Positions 7,350-13,702 of a stretch of 20,904 nt of DNA are shown one piece after another; within the stretch, counting starts at the first letter, position 1; every line of letters begins with the position of its first letter. Under the pieces are notes generated by a model that had not been told where the DNA came from, made no database searches, and saw only the letters and a list, made by a program, of their open reading frames with translations. Where the stretch lies: contig CAVAUD010000025.1 of assembly GCA_963591565.1 (NCBI GenBank), positions 1 to 20,904 of the forward strand, read 5' to 3'. The stretch is from Paratractidigestivibacter sp963591565 (GTDB taxonomy: Bacteria; Actinomycetota; Coriobacteriia; Coriobacteriales; Atopobiaceae). The position numbers were made by a program, and so were the translations under genes.

Positions 7350-8393
7350 GTGTTTAAGGTAAACCAGCTCATAGGCGTCAAAATTTACGTCGAGAAGCAG
7401 GCGCGGCGCCCCAAGAAGGACGCCGTGCCTGCCCCTAAGCTGTCCAAGGTGGGCAAGGTCCACATGGCGGTCTTCTCGCCTGATGGAAAAGACCTGGTAG
7501 GACTGCTTGTCCATCGTCCCGACGTCGTGGGCATGGTCAAGCGCGAGGACGCCTTTGTGGCATGGGACTCGTTTGCCCCGTACGAGAAGGGCCTCAAGGT
7601 CACCCGCGTCGACGACGGCATGGACGACGCCGCCCGCAAGCGCCTGGGCGTCGACTGGGACGCGTGCATCATGTGGACGGGCATGGACGCCAAGACCGTC
7701 TCGGGCAAGAAACTCGGCTACGTCAACGACGTCGAGTTTGACGAGAAGACCGGCAAGGTGTCGCGCTTCTTTATTGGCGACGGCGGCGTGTCGCGCGCCA
7801 TCGTGGGTTCGTTCGAGGTGACGCCGTCCCTGGTCAAGGGCTACTCCAACGGCTACATGATCTTGTCCGACGCGGCGGCCGACCTCGAGCTCGACGGCGG
7901 CATCGCCGCCAAGGCGGGCGAGGGTTACGCCGCGGCCAAGGTCAAGGGCGCCGAGCTCAACAAGAAGACGACCGCGGCCACCGTCGAGGCCATCGACAAG
8001 GGGTCCTTCGCGCTGGGCAAGGCCATCGGCAAGGCCAAGCGCGCCATCGAGGAGGCCACGGCCCCCGAGGACGAGACGCCCAACCCGCCGCAGGTAGAGG
8101 CCGCGAACGTCACGGTCTCGAAGCCGCAGGCGACCCTTGCGGACCCGACCGCCGATGACGGCCCGCAGCAGACCTTCTCGGCAAAAGACCCCGCTAAGGC
8201 AACGGCGGACGCGCCGGCTAAGAAGGCTGCCCCGGCCGCGGCAAAGCCCAAGGCCAAGACCGCCGCGACTGCGGCCAAGCCCAAGCAGGGCGACGCGGGC
8301 GCCAAGGCCGCGAAGGCCGTGGGCAAGCAGATCGGTGCGATGGGAAAGATGTTCTCGTCGTTTAAGGAAGAGTTCGATAAAGCGAGCAAGTAA
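7350..8393 (+). CDS. PRC-barrel domain protein with Lys/Ala-rich tail
   Basis: A 347-residue protein read from GTG 7350, 6 bp after the YtxH-like gene. Residues ~110-180 form a PRC-barrel-like domain (VSGKKLGYVNDVEFDEKTGK then FFIGDG). Residues ~32-90 look like a second, more divergent one (VGKVHMAVFSPDGKDLVG). PRC-barrels are small beta-barrels seen in RimM and photosynthetic reaction-centre H subunits. Residues ~235-330 are rich in Ala, Lys and Pro, resembling a histone-H1-like basic tail that may bind nucleic acid or an acidic partner. The preceding two genes have acidic tails, so charge pairing is conceivable; that is inference. No strong ribosome-binding site precedes GTG, so translation may be coupled to the upstream gene. 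The next ATG in frame (7464) would delete part of the first barrel. Confidence 0.72.
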   Translation: MFKVNQLIGVKIYVEKQARRPKKDAVPAPKLSKVGKVHMAVFSPDGKDLVGLLVHRPDVVGMVKREDAFVAWDSFAPYEKGLKVTRVDDGMDDAARKRLGVDWDACIMWTGMDAKTVSGKKLGYVNDVEFDEKTGKVSRFFIGDGGVSRAIVGSFEVTPSLVKGYSNGYMILSDAAADLELDGGIAAKAGEGYAAAKVKGAELNKKTTAATVEAIDKGSFALGKAIGKAKRAIEEATAPEDETPNPPQVEAANVTVSKPQATLADPTADDGPQQTFSAKDPAKATADAPAKKAAPAAAKPKAKTAATAAKPKQGDAGAKAAKAVGKQIGAMGKMFSSFKEEFDKASK

Positions 8394-8394
8394 C

Positions 8395-11300
8395 GTGCGT
8401 TTGAAGAGCTTTGTAAAACCCAGCGGCAACGAGAAGCGCGACGGGGGTTCGCAGAAGGGCCCCCGTCGCGTTCTTCGCATTGTGGGCCGCGTCGCGATCG
8501 GCCTGGTCATCGCCGCGCTGGTCGCCGCCAACGTGGCCCTTCTCGTCTTGGGCGACACCGTCGAGTCTTTTATCAGCAACGAGACGATCGATATCACGGA
8601 GGACGAGAAGGAGGCCCTTATGGACTCCGGCATGGTGCTGTGCCAAGAGATCGAGGGCGAGGGCCTGGTCCTGGCGCAGAACAACGACAACGTTTTGCCT
8701 CTCTCGGCCGACACGACCAAGGTCAACGTTTTTGGCTGGAGCGCGACGCAGTGGGTCGTGAGCGGCTCGGGGTCGGGCCAGATCAGCGGCACCTACACGG
8801 ACTTTCTGGACTCGCTGTACGTGAGCGGCTACGAGTACAACGACGAGCTCGTGTACATGTACCGCGATTTCCTTGGCGAGCGCCCGTACTGCAAGAAGTC
8901 CGGCAACGTCCTGGGCAGCCAGGCCGCGGGCGCCCTCAACACGCACTCGAGCGAGTTCAGCCGCCTGTACGAGCCCAGCATCTACGACCGCAACTACTAC
9001 TCGGCAGATCTTCTCGCCGACGCCAAGGAGTTCTCGGACACGGCCATCGTCGTGATCTCGCGCATCACGGGCGAGAGCAACGACTGCCCGCAGGCCCAGT
9101 ACAAGGTGACGCAGAAAAACGGCGAGGTTCAGACCGACGTCACCCGCTCCTACCTGGAGCTTTCCAGTGAGGAAGAGGCGCTGCTTCGTTACGTGGGCGC
9201 CAACTACGACAAGGTCGTCGTGCTGGTCAACTCGACCAACACGATGGAGCTGGGGCAGATCGAGACCATCCCGGGCATCGACGCCTGCCTCATCGTGGGC
9301 ACGACGGGCGAGTACGGCGCGCAGGCCGTGGTCGACGCCTTGTGGGGCAACATTAACCCCTCGGGCCGCACGGCCGACACCTACGCTTACGACCTGCGCA
9401 CGGCCGCGAGCTGGGCAAACTCCGGCGAGATGGGCGAGGGCGTCTACACCAACAGTGCTGGTTTGTACCCTGCAGACGGTACCAACAATCCCAATGTGGG
9501 AGTAACCGAGCAGTACGGCGCCGCGCGCTTTGTCGACTACGTCGAGGGCATCTATGTGGGCTACCGCTGGTACGAGACGGCCGACGCAGAGGGCTACTGG
9601 AACGGTGTGAGCAACGAGCACGGCACCGGCTACCAGGGCGTTGTTCAATATCCGTTTGGGTACGGGCTTTCTTACACGAGCTTCTCGTGGGAGGTCGTCG
9701 ACCAAAACCTCGAGGATGGCGAGCAGGTCTATCGCGACTCGACCTTCTCGCAAACGGTGCGCGTGACCAACACGGGAAGCGTCGCCGGTCAGGAAGTCGT
9801 GCAGATGTACTGCACGCCGCCGTACACGAAGGGCGGAATCGAGAAGGCCTCGACCGTGCTGGTGGCCTACGCCAAGACGGGCCTCTTGCAGCCGGGCGAG
9901 AGCGAGGACCTGGTCCTGAGCTTCACCCTGGATGACGTCGCGTCCTACGACTACTCGGACGCGAACGGCAACGGGTTTATCGGCTATGAGCTTGAGCAGG
10001 GCGCCTATACCGTCGAGCTCAAGCACGACTCGCACACCGTGGCCGACATCGACGGCGCGCGCACCGAGCTTCGCGTGCTTGACGAGAACATCCTGTGCGA
10101 CACCGACCTGACCACGGGCGCGATGGTGCTCAACCGCTTTACCGGGGGCCAGGCGACGGACGGCATCTCTATCGACGGCAGCGACTCGGGCGCGAACATC
10201 CAGTACATGACGCGCGCCGATTTCGCGGGCACCTTCCCGCGCAAGGGCGACGCCGACCGCGAGATGAGCTCGAGCATCGCGGCCCTGAACCTCTACAGCC
10301 AGGACCAGGTGGACGAGGACGCCCGTCTCTACCAGGACCTTTATGCGGACTCGGATCTTGAGGTGCCGAGCCGCACCGCCTCCTTGTCCACGAAGCTGAG
10401 CGAGTACGGCGAGCTCACCGCCTTTGGCAAGCAGCTGGGCCTGAACTACGACGACCCCGCTTGGGACGAGGTCATCAACAGCCTCTCCCTGAGCGACATG
10501 GAGAACCTGGTCCTGCACGGCTACCTCAACACCGGCTCGATCGAGGCCATTGGCAAGCCGCGCACCAAGGAGGTCGACGGCCCGGCGCAGGTCGGCTCGT
10601 TCAACCAGCTGAGCTATGGCGTGGGCTATCCCAACCCCACGGTGCTGGCGCAGACCTTCAACGATTCGCTGGCGCTGGCGTACGGCACCCAGGTGGGGGA
10701 GGAGTGCGCGGCGATCGGCGTCGACGGCTGGTACGCGCCCTCGGTCAACATCCACCGCACGCCGCTGGGCGGCAGGAACTACGAGTACTTCTCGGAGGAC
10801 GGCCTGCTCTCGGGCAAGATGGGCGCAAACATCGTGGCTGGCTCCAAGACCGCCGGCACGTACTGTTACATGAAGCACCTGGCCTGCAACAACCAGGACA
10901 CCTACCGCGATTCTCTCTACACCTGGCTGACGGAGCAGGCGCTGCGCGAGATCTACCTGCGACCCTTTGCGATCGCGGTCAAGCAGGGCGGGGCCACGGG
11001 TATGATGACGGCCTACAACCGCCTGGGCGCGACGTGGGCGGGCGGCAACAAGGGCCTGCTCCTGGGCGTGCTGCGCGACGAATGGGGCTTCAAGGGCTCG
11101 GTCATCACGGACTATTGCGACCACCAGAAGTATATGAACGCCGACCAGCAGCTGCGCGCCGGCGGCAGCCTGTACATGGACGGCATCTTTAGGAACGGCA
11201 GCTTCGAGTACTCGTACAGCAAATCCGAGCTCAAGAAGGCCATAGCGGCCGGCGGCGAGAAGCGCGGCGCGGCCGTGAGCTACCTCACCAACCTGCGGCG

Positions 11301-11574
11301 AGCGTCCAAGGAAGTGCTGTACACCTGGCTTAACGCGCGCGCGAGCAATCTTGCCTACAACGAGGCCGCCGAGGTGGCGGGCACCGCTCCGATCATCAGG
11401 CCGATCAAGTCGCACGGCAGGAGCGTGACCAGCATCGTCTGGGCGCTCGACGCCGTCGCGGCCCTGGCCCTGGTCGTTTGGGTGGTTCGCCGGGTGAGGC
11501 GCTCCCGACGCGGCGGGCCCGGCGGCCCGGGCGCGGGCACGGGCCTGGGCGCCAAAGTCGATCCGAAGGGCTAG
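8395..11574 (+). CDS. domain-permuted GH3 glycoside hydrolase, membrane-anchored at both ends
   Basis: A 1059-residue GH3 family enzyme with its halves in reversed order. After a hydrophobic segment (~27-48) come the alpha/beta-sandwich motifs: RITGESND with likely acid/base Glu227, and YPFGYGLSYTSF near 419. A fibronectin-III-like domain (~445-560) follows. The TIM-barrel half is last: YAPSVNIHRTPLGGRNYEYF, MKHLACNNQD with Lys827, and VITDYCDH with the presumed nucleophile Asp906. Permuted GH3 enzymes are known from Ruminococcus albus and Butyrivibrio. A second hydrophobic segment (~1017-1036) is followed by RRVRRSRRGG, which should stay in the cytoplasm, putting the catalytic domains outside. 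The likely reaction is removal of terminal beta-linked sugars; specificity cannot be read. GTG 8395, one base after the previous stop, is chosen because it keeps the first membrane segment. Translation is probably coupled. Confidence 0.88.
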   Translation: MRLKSFVKPSGNEKRDGGSQKGPRRVLRIVGRVAIGLVIAALVAANVALLVLGDTVESFISNETIDITEDEKEALMDSGMVLCQEIEGEGLVLAQNNDNVLPLSADTTKVNVFGWSATQWVVSGSGSGQISGTYTDFLDSLYVSGYEYNDELVYMYRDFLGERPYCKKSGNVLGSQAAGALNTHSSEFSRLYEPSIYDRNYYSADLLADAKEFSDTAIVVISRITGESNDCPQAQYKVTQKNGEVQTDVTRSYLELSSEEEALLRYVGANYDKVVVLVNSTNTMELGQIETIPGIDACLIVGTTGEYGAQAVVDALWGNINPSGRTADTYAYDLRTAASWANSGEMGEGVYTNSAGLYPADGTNNPNVGVTEQYGAARFVDYVEGIYVGYRWYETADAEGYWNGVSNEHGTGYQGVVQYPFGYGLSYTSFSWEVVDQNLEDGEQVYRDSTFSQTVRVTNTGSVAGQEVVQMYCTPPYTKGGIEKASTVLVAYAKTGLLQPGESEDLVLSFTLDDVASYDYSDANGNGFIGYELEQGAYTVELKHDSHTVADIDGARTELRVLDENILCDTDLTTGAMVLNRFTGGQATDGISIDGSDSGANIQYMTRADFAGTFPRKGDADREMSSSIAALNLYSQDQVDEDARLYQDLYADSDLEVPSRTASLSTKLSEYGELTAFGKQLGLNYDDPAWDEVINSLSLSDMENLVLHGYLNTGSIEAIGKPRTKEVDGPAQVGSFNQLSYGVGYPNPTVLAQTFNDSLALAYGTQVGEECAAIGVDGWYAPSVNIHRTPLGGRNYEYFSEDGLLSGKMGANIVAGSKTAGTYCYMKHLACNNQDTYRDSLYTWLTEQALREIYLRPFAIAVKQGGATGMMTAYNRLGATWAGGNKGLLLGVLRDEWGFKGSVITDYCDHQKYMNADQQLRAGGSLYMDGIFRNGSFEYSYSKSELKKAIAAGGEKRGAAVSYLTNLRRASKEVLYTWLNARASNLAYNEAAEVAGTAPIIRPIKSHGRSVTSIVWALDAVAALALVVWVVRRVRRSRRGGPGGPGAGTGLGAKVDPKG

Positions 11575-11582
11575 TACGGCTG

Positions 11583-11609
11583 GGCGGGGCTGCCATGTGC
11601 GGCCCCGCC
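11583..11609 (+). terminator. GC-rich hairpin just after the GH3 gene
   Basis: GGCGGGGC (11583-11590) pairs with GCCCCGCC (11602-11609) over an 11-nt loop, 9 bp after the stop. No T run follows, so it may slow polymerase or protect the mRNA end instead of terminating. Confidence 0.4.
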
Positions 11610-11613
11610 TGAC

Positions 11614-11722
11614 GTATCCCACTTTAAAATCGGATTCGACTAGTAGCCGGCATTGCTCAACTGGGAAAACGTGGTCAAAAGAGCTTCGGCTACTCGGGGT
11701 TCTTGATTTTAAAGTGGGATAC
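11614..11722. repeat. 109-bp intergenic element with perfect 18-bp inverted arms (element 1)
   Basis: This element and the terminator at 11783-11816 fill most of the gene-free stretch 11575-11888; I see no coding signal there. GTATCCCACTTTAAAATC (11614-11631) is exactly complementary to GATTTTAAAGTGGGATAC (11705-11722). Inside, AGTAGCCG (11642-11649) pairs with CGGCTACT (11687-11694), and GCTC (11655-11658) can pair with GAGC (11681-11684). The apical loop includes GGGAAAACGTGG. The minus strand carries CGAGTAGCCG, which recurs in the element at 20700-20824. There is no T run after the hairpin, and I see no matching direct repeats just outside the arms. It could be a structured RNA, a MITE-like repeat or a protein-binding site. 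Confidence 0.8.
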
Positions 11723-11782
11723 TCGGGGCGGGATGTCTCGGAGGCTCGATCAAGGACCGTCGCAGCCCATTGAGGGCCACAA

Positions 11783-11816
11783 AAAACGGCACCAACCCGT
11801 GGGCTGGTGCCGTTTT
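11783..11816. terminator. bidirectional terminator between the GH3 gene and lemA
   Basis: AAAACGGCACCA (11783-11794) is perfectly complementary to TGGTGCCGTTTT (11805-11816). The flanking A6 run (11781-11786) becomes a T run on the minus strand, so it suits lemA best, and it may also stop plus-strand transcription from the GH3 operon. Confidence 0.85.
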
Positions 11817-11888
11817 CGTTGTGCGTGGGGGGTGAACCGAGCCGCGAGGCCGATCGCGGGGCCGGCCGCGAAGCCGAGCCGCAGCCCC

Positions 11889-12437
11889 TTAGAACTTGAC
11901 CTGCGGGGCCTGGCGAACGGCCTCGTCGGTGACGGTGAAGCCGGTGCGGGCCTTGCGGCCGGCGGCGAAGAGGCTGCCGGGGAAGGTCTGGATCGCGTTG
12001 TTGTAGTCCATGACCACGTCGTTGTAGCTCATGCGAGCGTAAGAGATGCGGTCCTCGGTATCCTTGAGCTGCTGCTGAAGGTCAAGGAAGTTGGTGTTGG
12101 CCTTGAGGTCGGGGTAGGCCTCGGCCACGGCGAACAGGCCGCGCAGCGCGGAGCTCAGCTGGTTGGAGGCCTCCATCTTGGCCTCGGGCGTGCCGGCGTT
12201 GGCGACGGCGGTGCGAGCGGCGGTGACGGCCTCGAGGGTCTTGGACTCGTGGGCGGCGTAGCCCTTCACGGTCTCGACCACGTTGGGGATGAGGTCGTTT
12301 CTGCGCTGGAGCTGCGCGTCGATGGTCTGCCAGGCGGCGTCGCACTTGTTGTCTGCGCGAACGATGCCGTTGTTGATGGTCATCCACACGAAGAAGAGGA
12401 CCACAACCAAAACGATGACGACGATAGCGATAATCAT
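11889..12437 (-). CDS. lemA: LemA family protein
   Basis: A 182-residue protein. A single N-terminal hydrophobic helix (~2-24, rich in Ile and Val) is followed by a long helical domain with family motifs: RRNDLIPNVVETVKGYAAHE and later YNNAIQTFPGSLFA. The usual LemA length is ~180-200 residues. The family anchors in the membrane with its helical bundle on one face; the biochemical role is not established. The start is ATG 12437, because GGAGG (12449-12445) lies 7 bp upstream; the ATG at 12473 has no ribosome-binding site. tRNA-Ser lies 45 bp upstream on the same strand with no terminator between, so read-through from the tRNA promoter is possible. The metalloprotease or TPM-domain genes often next to lemA are absent. 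Confidence 0.92.
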   Translation of the reverse strand: MIIAIVVIVLVVVLFFVWMTINNGIVRADNKCDAAWQTIDAQLQRRNDLIPNVVETVKGYAAHESKTLEAVTAARTAVANAGTPEAKMEASNQLSSALRGLFAVAEAYPDLKANTNFLDLQQQLKDTEDRISYARMSYNDVVMDYNNAIQTFPGSLFAAGRKARTGFTVTDEAVRQAPQVKF

Positions 12438-12482
12438 GACATAACCTCCAATGGGTTTAACAGCCATGGACAAGGGCGCACA

Positions 12483-12573
12483 TGGCGGAGGAGGAGGGAT
12501 TCGAACCCTCGGTACGGGGTTACCGCACGACGGTTTTCAAGACCGCTGCATTCAACCACTCTGCCACTCCTCC
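12483..12573 (-). tRNA. tRNA-Ser (anticodon UGA)
   Basis: The minus strand folds as a class II tRNA. Acceptor GGAGGAG (12573-12567) pairs with CTCCTCC (12493-12487), with discriminator G and an encoded CCA (12485-12483). The anticodon arm is GCGGT-CTTGAAA-ACCGT with TGA at 12539-12537. A long variable arm follows, as expected for serine. The T arm is GAGGG-TTCGAAT-CCCTC. UGA reads UCN serine codons, chiefly UCA and UCG. It is the only RNA gene I can identify in the window. Confidence 0.97.
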
Positions 12574-12583
12574 GAGTGTGCAA

Positions 12584-12591
12584 GCTATACT
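12584..12591 (+). promoter_or_regulatory. candidate extended -10 (GCTATACT) for tadA
   Basis: GCTATACT matches octamers before metA and before the partial gene at the left edge. The tadA TTG start is 43 bp downstream. The -35 position would fall inside the tRNA gene, where nothing matches well. Confidence 0.4.
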
Positions 12592-12612
12592 ATCCTACCC
12601 CATACGTCCCAA
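12584..12612 (-). promoter_or_regulatory. candidate tRNA-Ser promoter
   Basis: On the minus strand TTGGGA (12612-12607) and TATAGC (12589-12584) are spaced 17 bp apart, ending 11 bp before the tRNA 5' end. Each matches its consensus at 4 of 6 bases. It overlaps the opposing tadA -10, so the two promoters may interfere. Confidence 0.35.
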
Positions 12613-12633
12613 AAATTAAGCGAGGAGAGCCTC

Positions 12634-13167
12634 TTGGAGCAAGACGAAATCTATATGCGCCTGGCCTTAGACCAAGCAGATCTTGCTGCTCAAGAGGGAG
12701 AAGTCCCCATCGGCGCCGTCGTGGTCTGCGACGGCCAGGTCATTGCCGCGGCCCACAACCGCCGCGAGACCGATCGCGACCCCTCTGCCCACGCGGAGTT
12801 CTCCGCCATGCTCGAGGCCGCCCGCAAGCTCGACCGCTGGCGCCTGAGCGGCTGCACGGTCTATGTGACCCTCGAGCCCTGCCTCATGTGCGCGGGCCTT
12901 ATGGTCAACGCCCGCGTCGACCGCTGCGTCTTTGGCGCGCCCGACCCCAAGGGCGGGGCGCTGGGAACCCTCTTCGACCTTAGCCACGACGAGCGCCTCA
13001 ACCACGAGTTTGAGGTCACGCCCGGCGTCTTGCAGGATGAGGCCGCCGAGCAGCTTCGCGCGTTCTTCCGCCGCCGCCGAAAGGAAAACAAGCAGGCCAA
13101 GCGCGCGAATTATGCCGATAGTGCTGCGACCTGTGCCATTGACGAACCCGTAGGTGACAAAAATTAG
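12634..13167 (+). CDS. tadA: tRNA-specific adenosine deaminase TadA
   Basis: A 177-residue cytidine/deoxycytidylate deaminase-fold protein. The zinc site is complete: HAE with His53 and the proton-shuttling Glu55, then PCLMC with Cys83 and Cys86. VPIGAVVV and the NRRE motif also fit TadA, which converts A34 of tRNA-Arg(ACG) to inosine so that one tRNA reads CGU, CGC and CGA. The start is TTG 12634: GAGGAG (12622-12627) lies 6 bp upstream, and EIYMRLAL just after it is the conserved TadA N-terminus. Starting at the internal ATG 12655 would remove part of that helix. The last ~25 residues are basic then variable, slightly longer than usual. It is divergent from tRNA-Ser. Confidence 0.93.
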   Translation: MEQDEIYMRLALDQADLAAQEGEVPIGAVVVCDGQVIAAAHNRRETDRDPSAHAEFSAMLEAARKLDRWRLSGCTVYVTLEPCLMCAGLMVNARVDRCVFGAPDPKGGALGTLFDLSHDERLNHEFEVTPGVLQDEAAEQLRAFFRRRRKENKQAKRANYADSAATCAIDEPVGDKN

Positions 13168-13169
13168 TA

Positions 13170-13209
13170 CAACATCTGTTGGGAAAACACCCGATAAGTG
13201 TTGCATAAT
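13170..13209 (+). promoter_or_regulatory. candidate promoter with overlapping palindrome for the winged-helix gene
   Basis: CATAAT (13204-13209) is a 5/6 match to a -10. TTGGGA (13179-13184) is a possible -35 at a long 19-bp spacing. CAACA-TC-TGTTG (13170-13181) overlaps this -35 and could be an operator. All of it follows the tadA stop. Confidence 0.4.
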
Positions 13210-13257
13210 GGTACGGATATGCCCATACCAATCTGATTCTTGTCCCTTGGAGGCACG

Positions 13258-13548
13258 GTGGCTAAAGGTGGTCGCGCAAGCGTTGCAGACATGCGACGTG
13301 TTGAGCAGGCGATTCTGCTCAGGGTCCTGCGGGACCAGCAAAGCACCGGCAAGCCCTCGGTGCTTTCTCGCCATGAGCTCTCGCAGGCCGTGGGTGTCAG
13401 CGAGTTTCGCATTCGCACGGCGCTGAGCCGTCTCAAGCTGTCCGGCGACATCGAGACGGACGCCCGATTTGGCGAGAAGGGCGCGCAGCTCTCCAACGCC
13501 ATGCGCGTGACGCCTCAGGGTAAGAAGCGAATCGAGGACGAGCTGTAG
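13258..13548 (+). CDS. small winged-helix DNA-binding protein
   Basis: A 96-residue protein with a helix-turn-helix at ~40-62 (SRHELSQAVGVSEFRIRTAL) and a following wing-like segment with alternating polar residues, ending in a basic helix (TPQGKKRIEDEL). The layout is that of a stand-alone winged-helix regulator, with no ligand-binding domain. The start is GTG 13258 because GGAGG (13249-13253) lies 4 bp upstream; the in-frame ATG 13240 lacks a site. A palindrome overlapping its own promoter suggests autoregulation, which is inference. Targets are unknown. It is separated from tadA by ~90 bp and ends at a shared bidirectional terminator. It carries one copy of the GGCGAGAAG nonamer (13471-13479). 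Confidence 0.72.
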   Translation: MAKGGRASVADMRRVEQAILLRVLRDQQSTGKPSVLSRHELSQAVGVSEFRIRTALSRLKLSGDIETDARFGEKGAQLSNAMRVTPQGKKRIEDEL

Positions 13549-13626
13549 GGCAGGCCGCAAGGGTCGCCCACGGGGCCGGCCGAGACGTTCTTCTCGCCGC
13601 GGCCTTCTCCGTAACTTAGCAAAGAA

Positions 13627-13660
13627 AAAGCCCGCGACCTGGGAAAAGGTCGCGGGCTTT
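13627..13660. terminator. bidirectional terminator between convergent genes
   Basis: AAAGCCCGCGACCT (13627-13640) is perfectly complementary to 13647-13660, a 14-bp stem with a 6-nt loop. A bases to the left and T bases to the right serve both the winged-helix gene and the minus-strand permease. Confidence 0.9.
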
Positions 13661-13702
13661 GTTGTGCCGAGAGGTGCGTTGCGGGTGCGTCCCGCCGCCG
13701 GC

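Noticed and set aside
8362..11622. 1086-codon minus-strand frame opposite the GH3 gene
   Set aside because: Long antisense frames are expected at this GC content; the plus strand has all GH3 motifs and this frame has none.
11614..11722. Element 1 as a simple terminator or an insertion sequence remnant
   Set aside because: The stem is AT-rich, has no T run and a very long loop region, and there is no transposase fragment; a separate real terminator lies downstream.
11703..12983. Plus-strand frame of 426 codons across lemA, tRNA-Ser and tadA
   Set aside because: It runs through a tRNA gene and antisense to lemA, and has no coherent domain.
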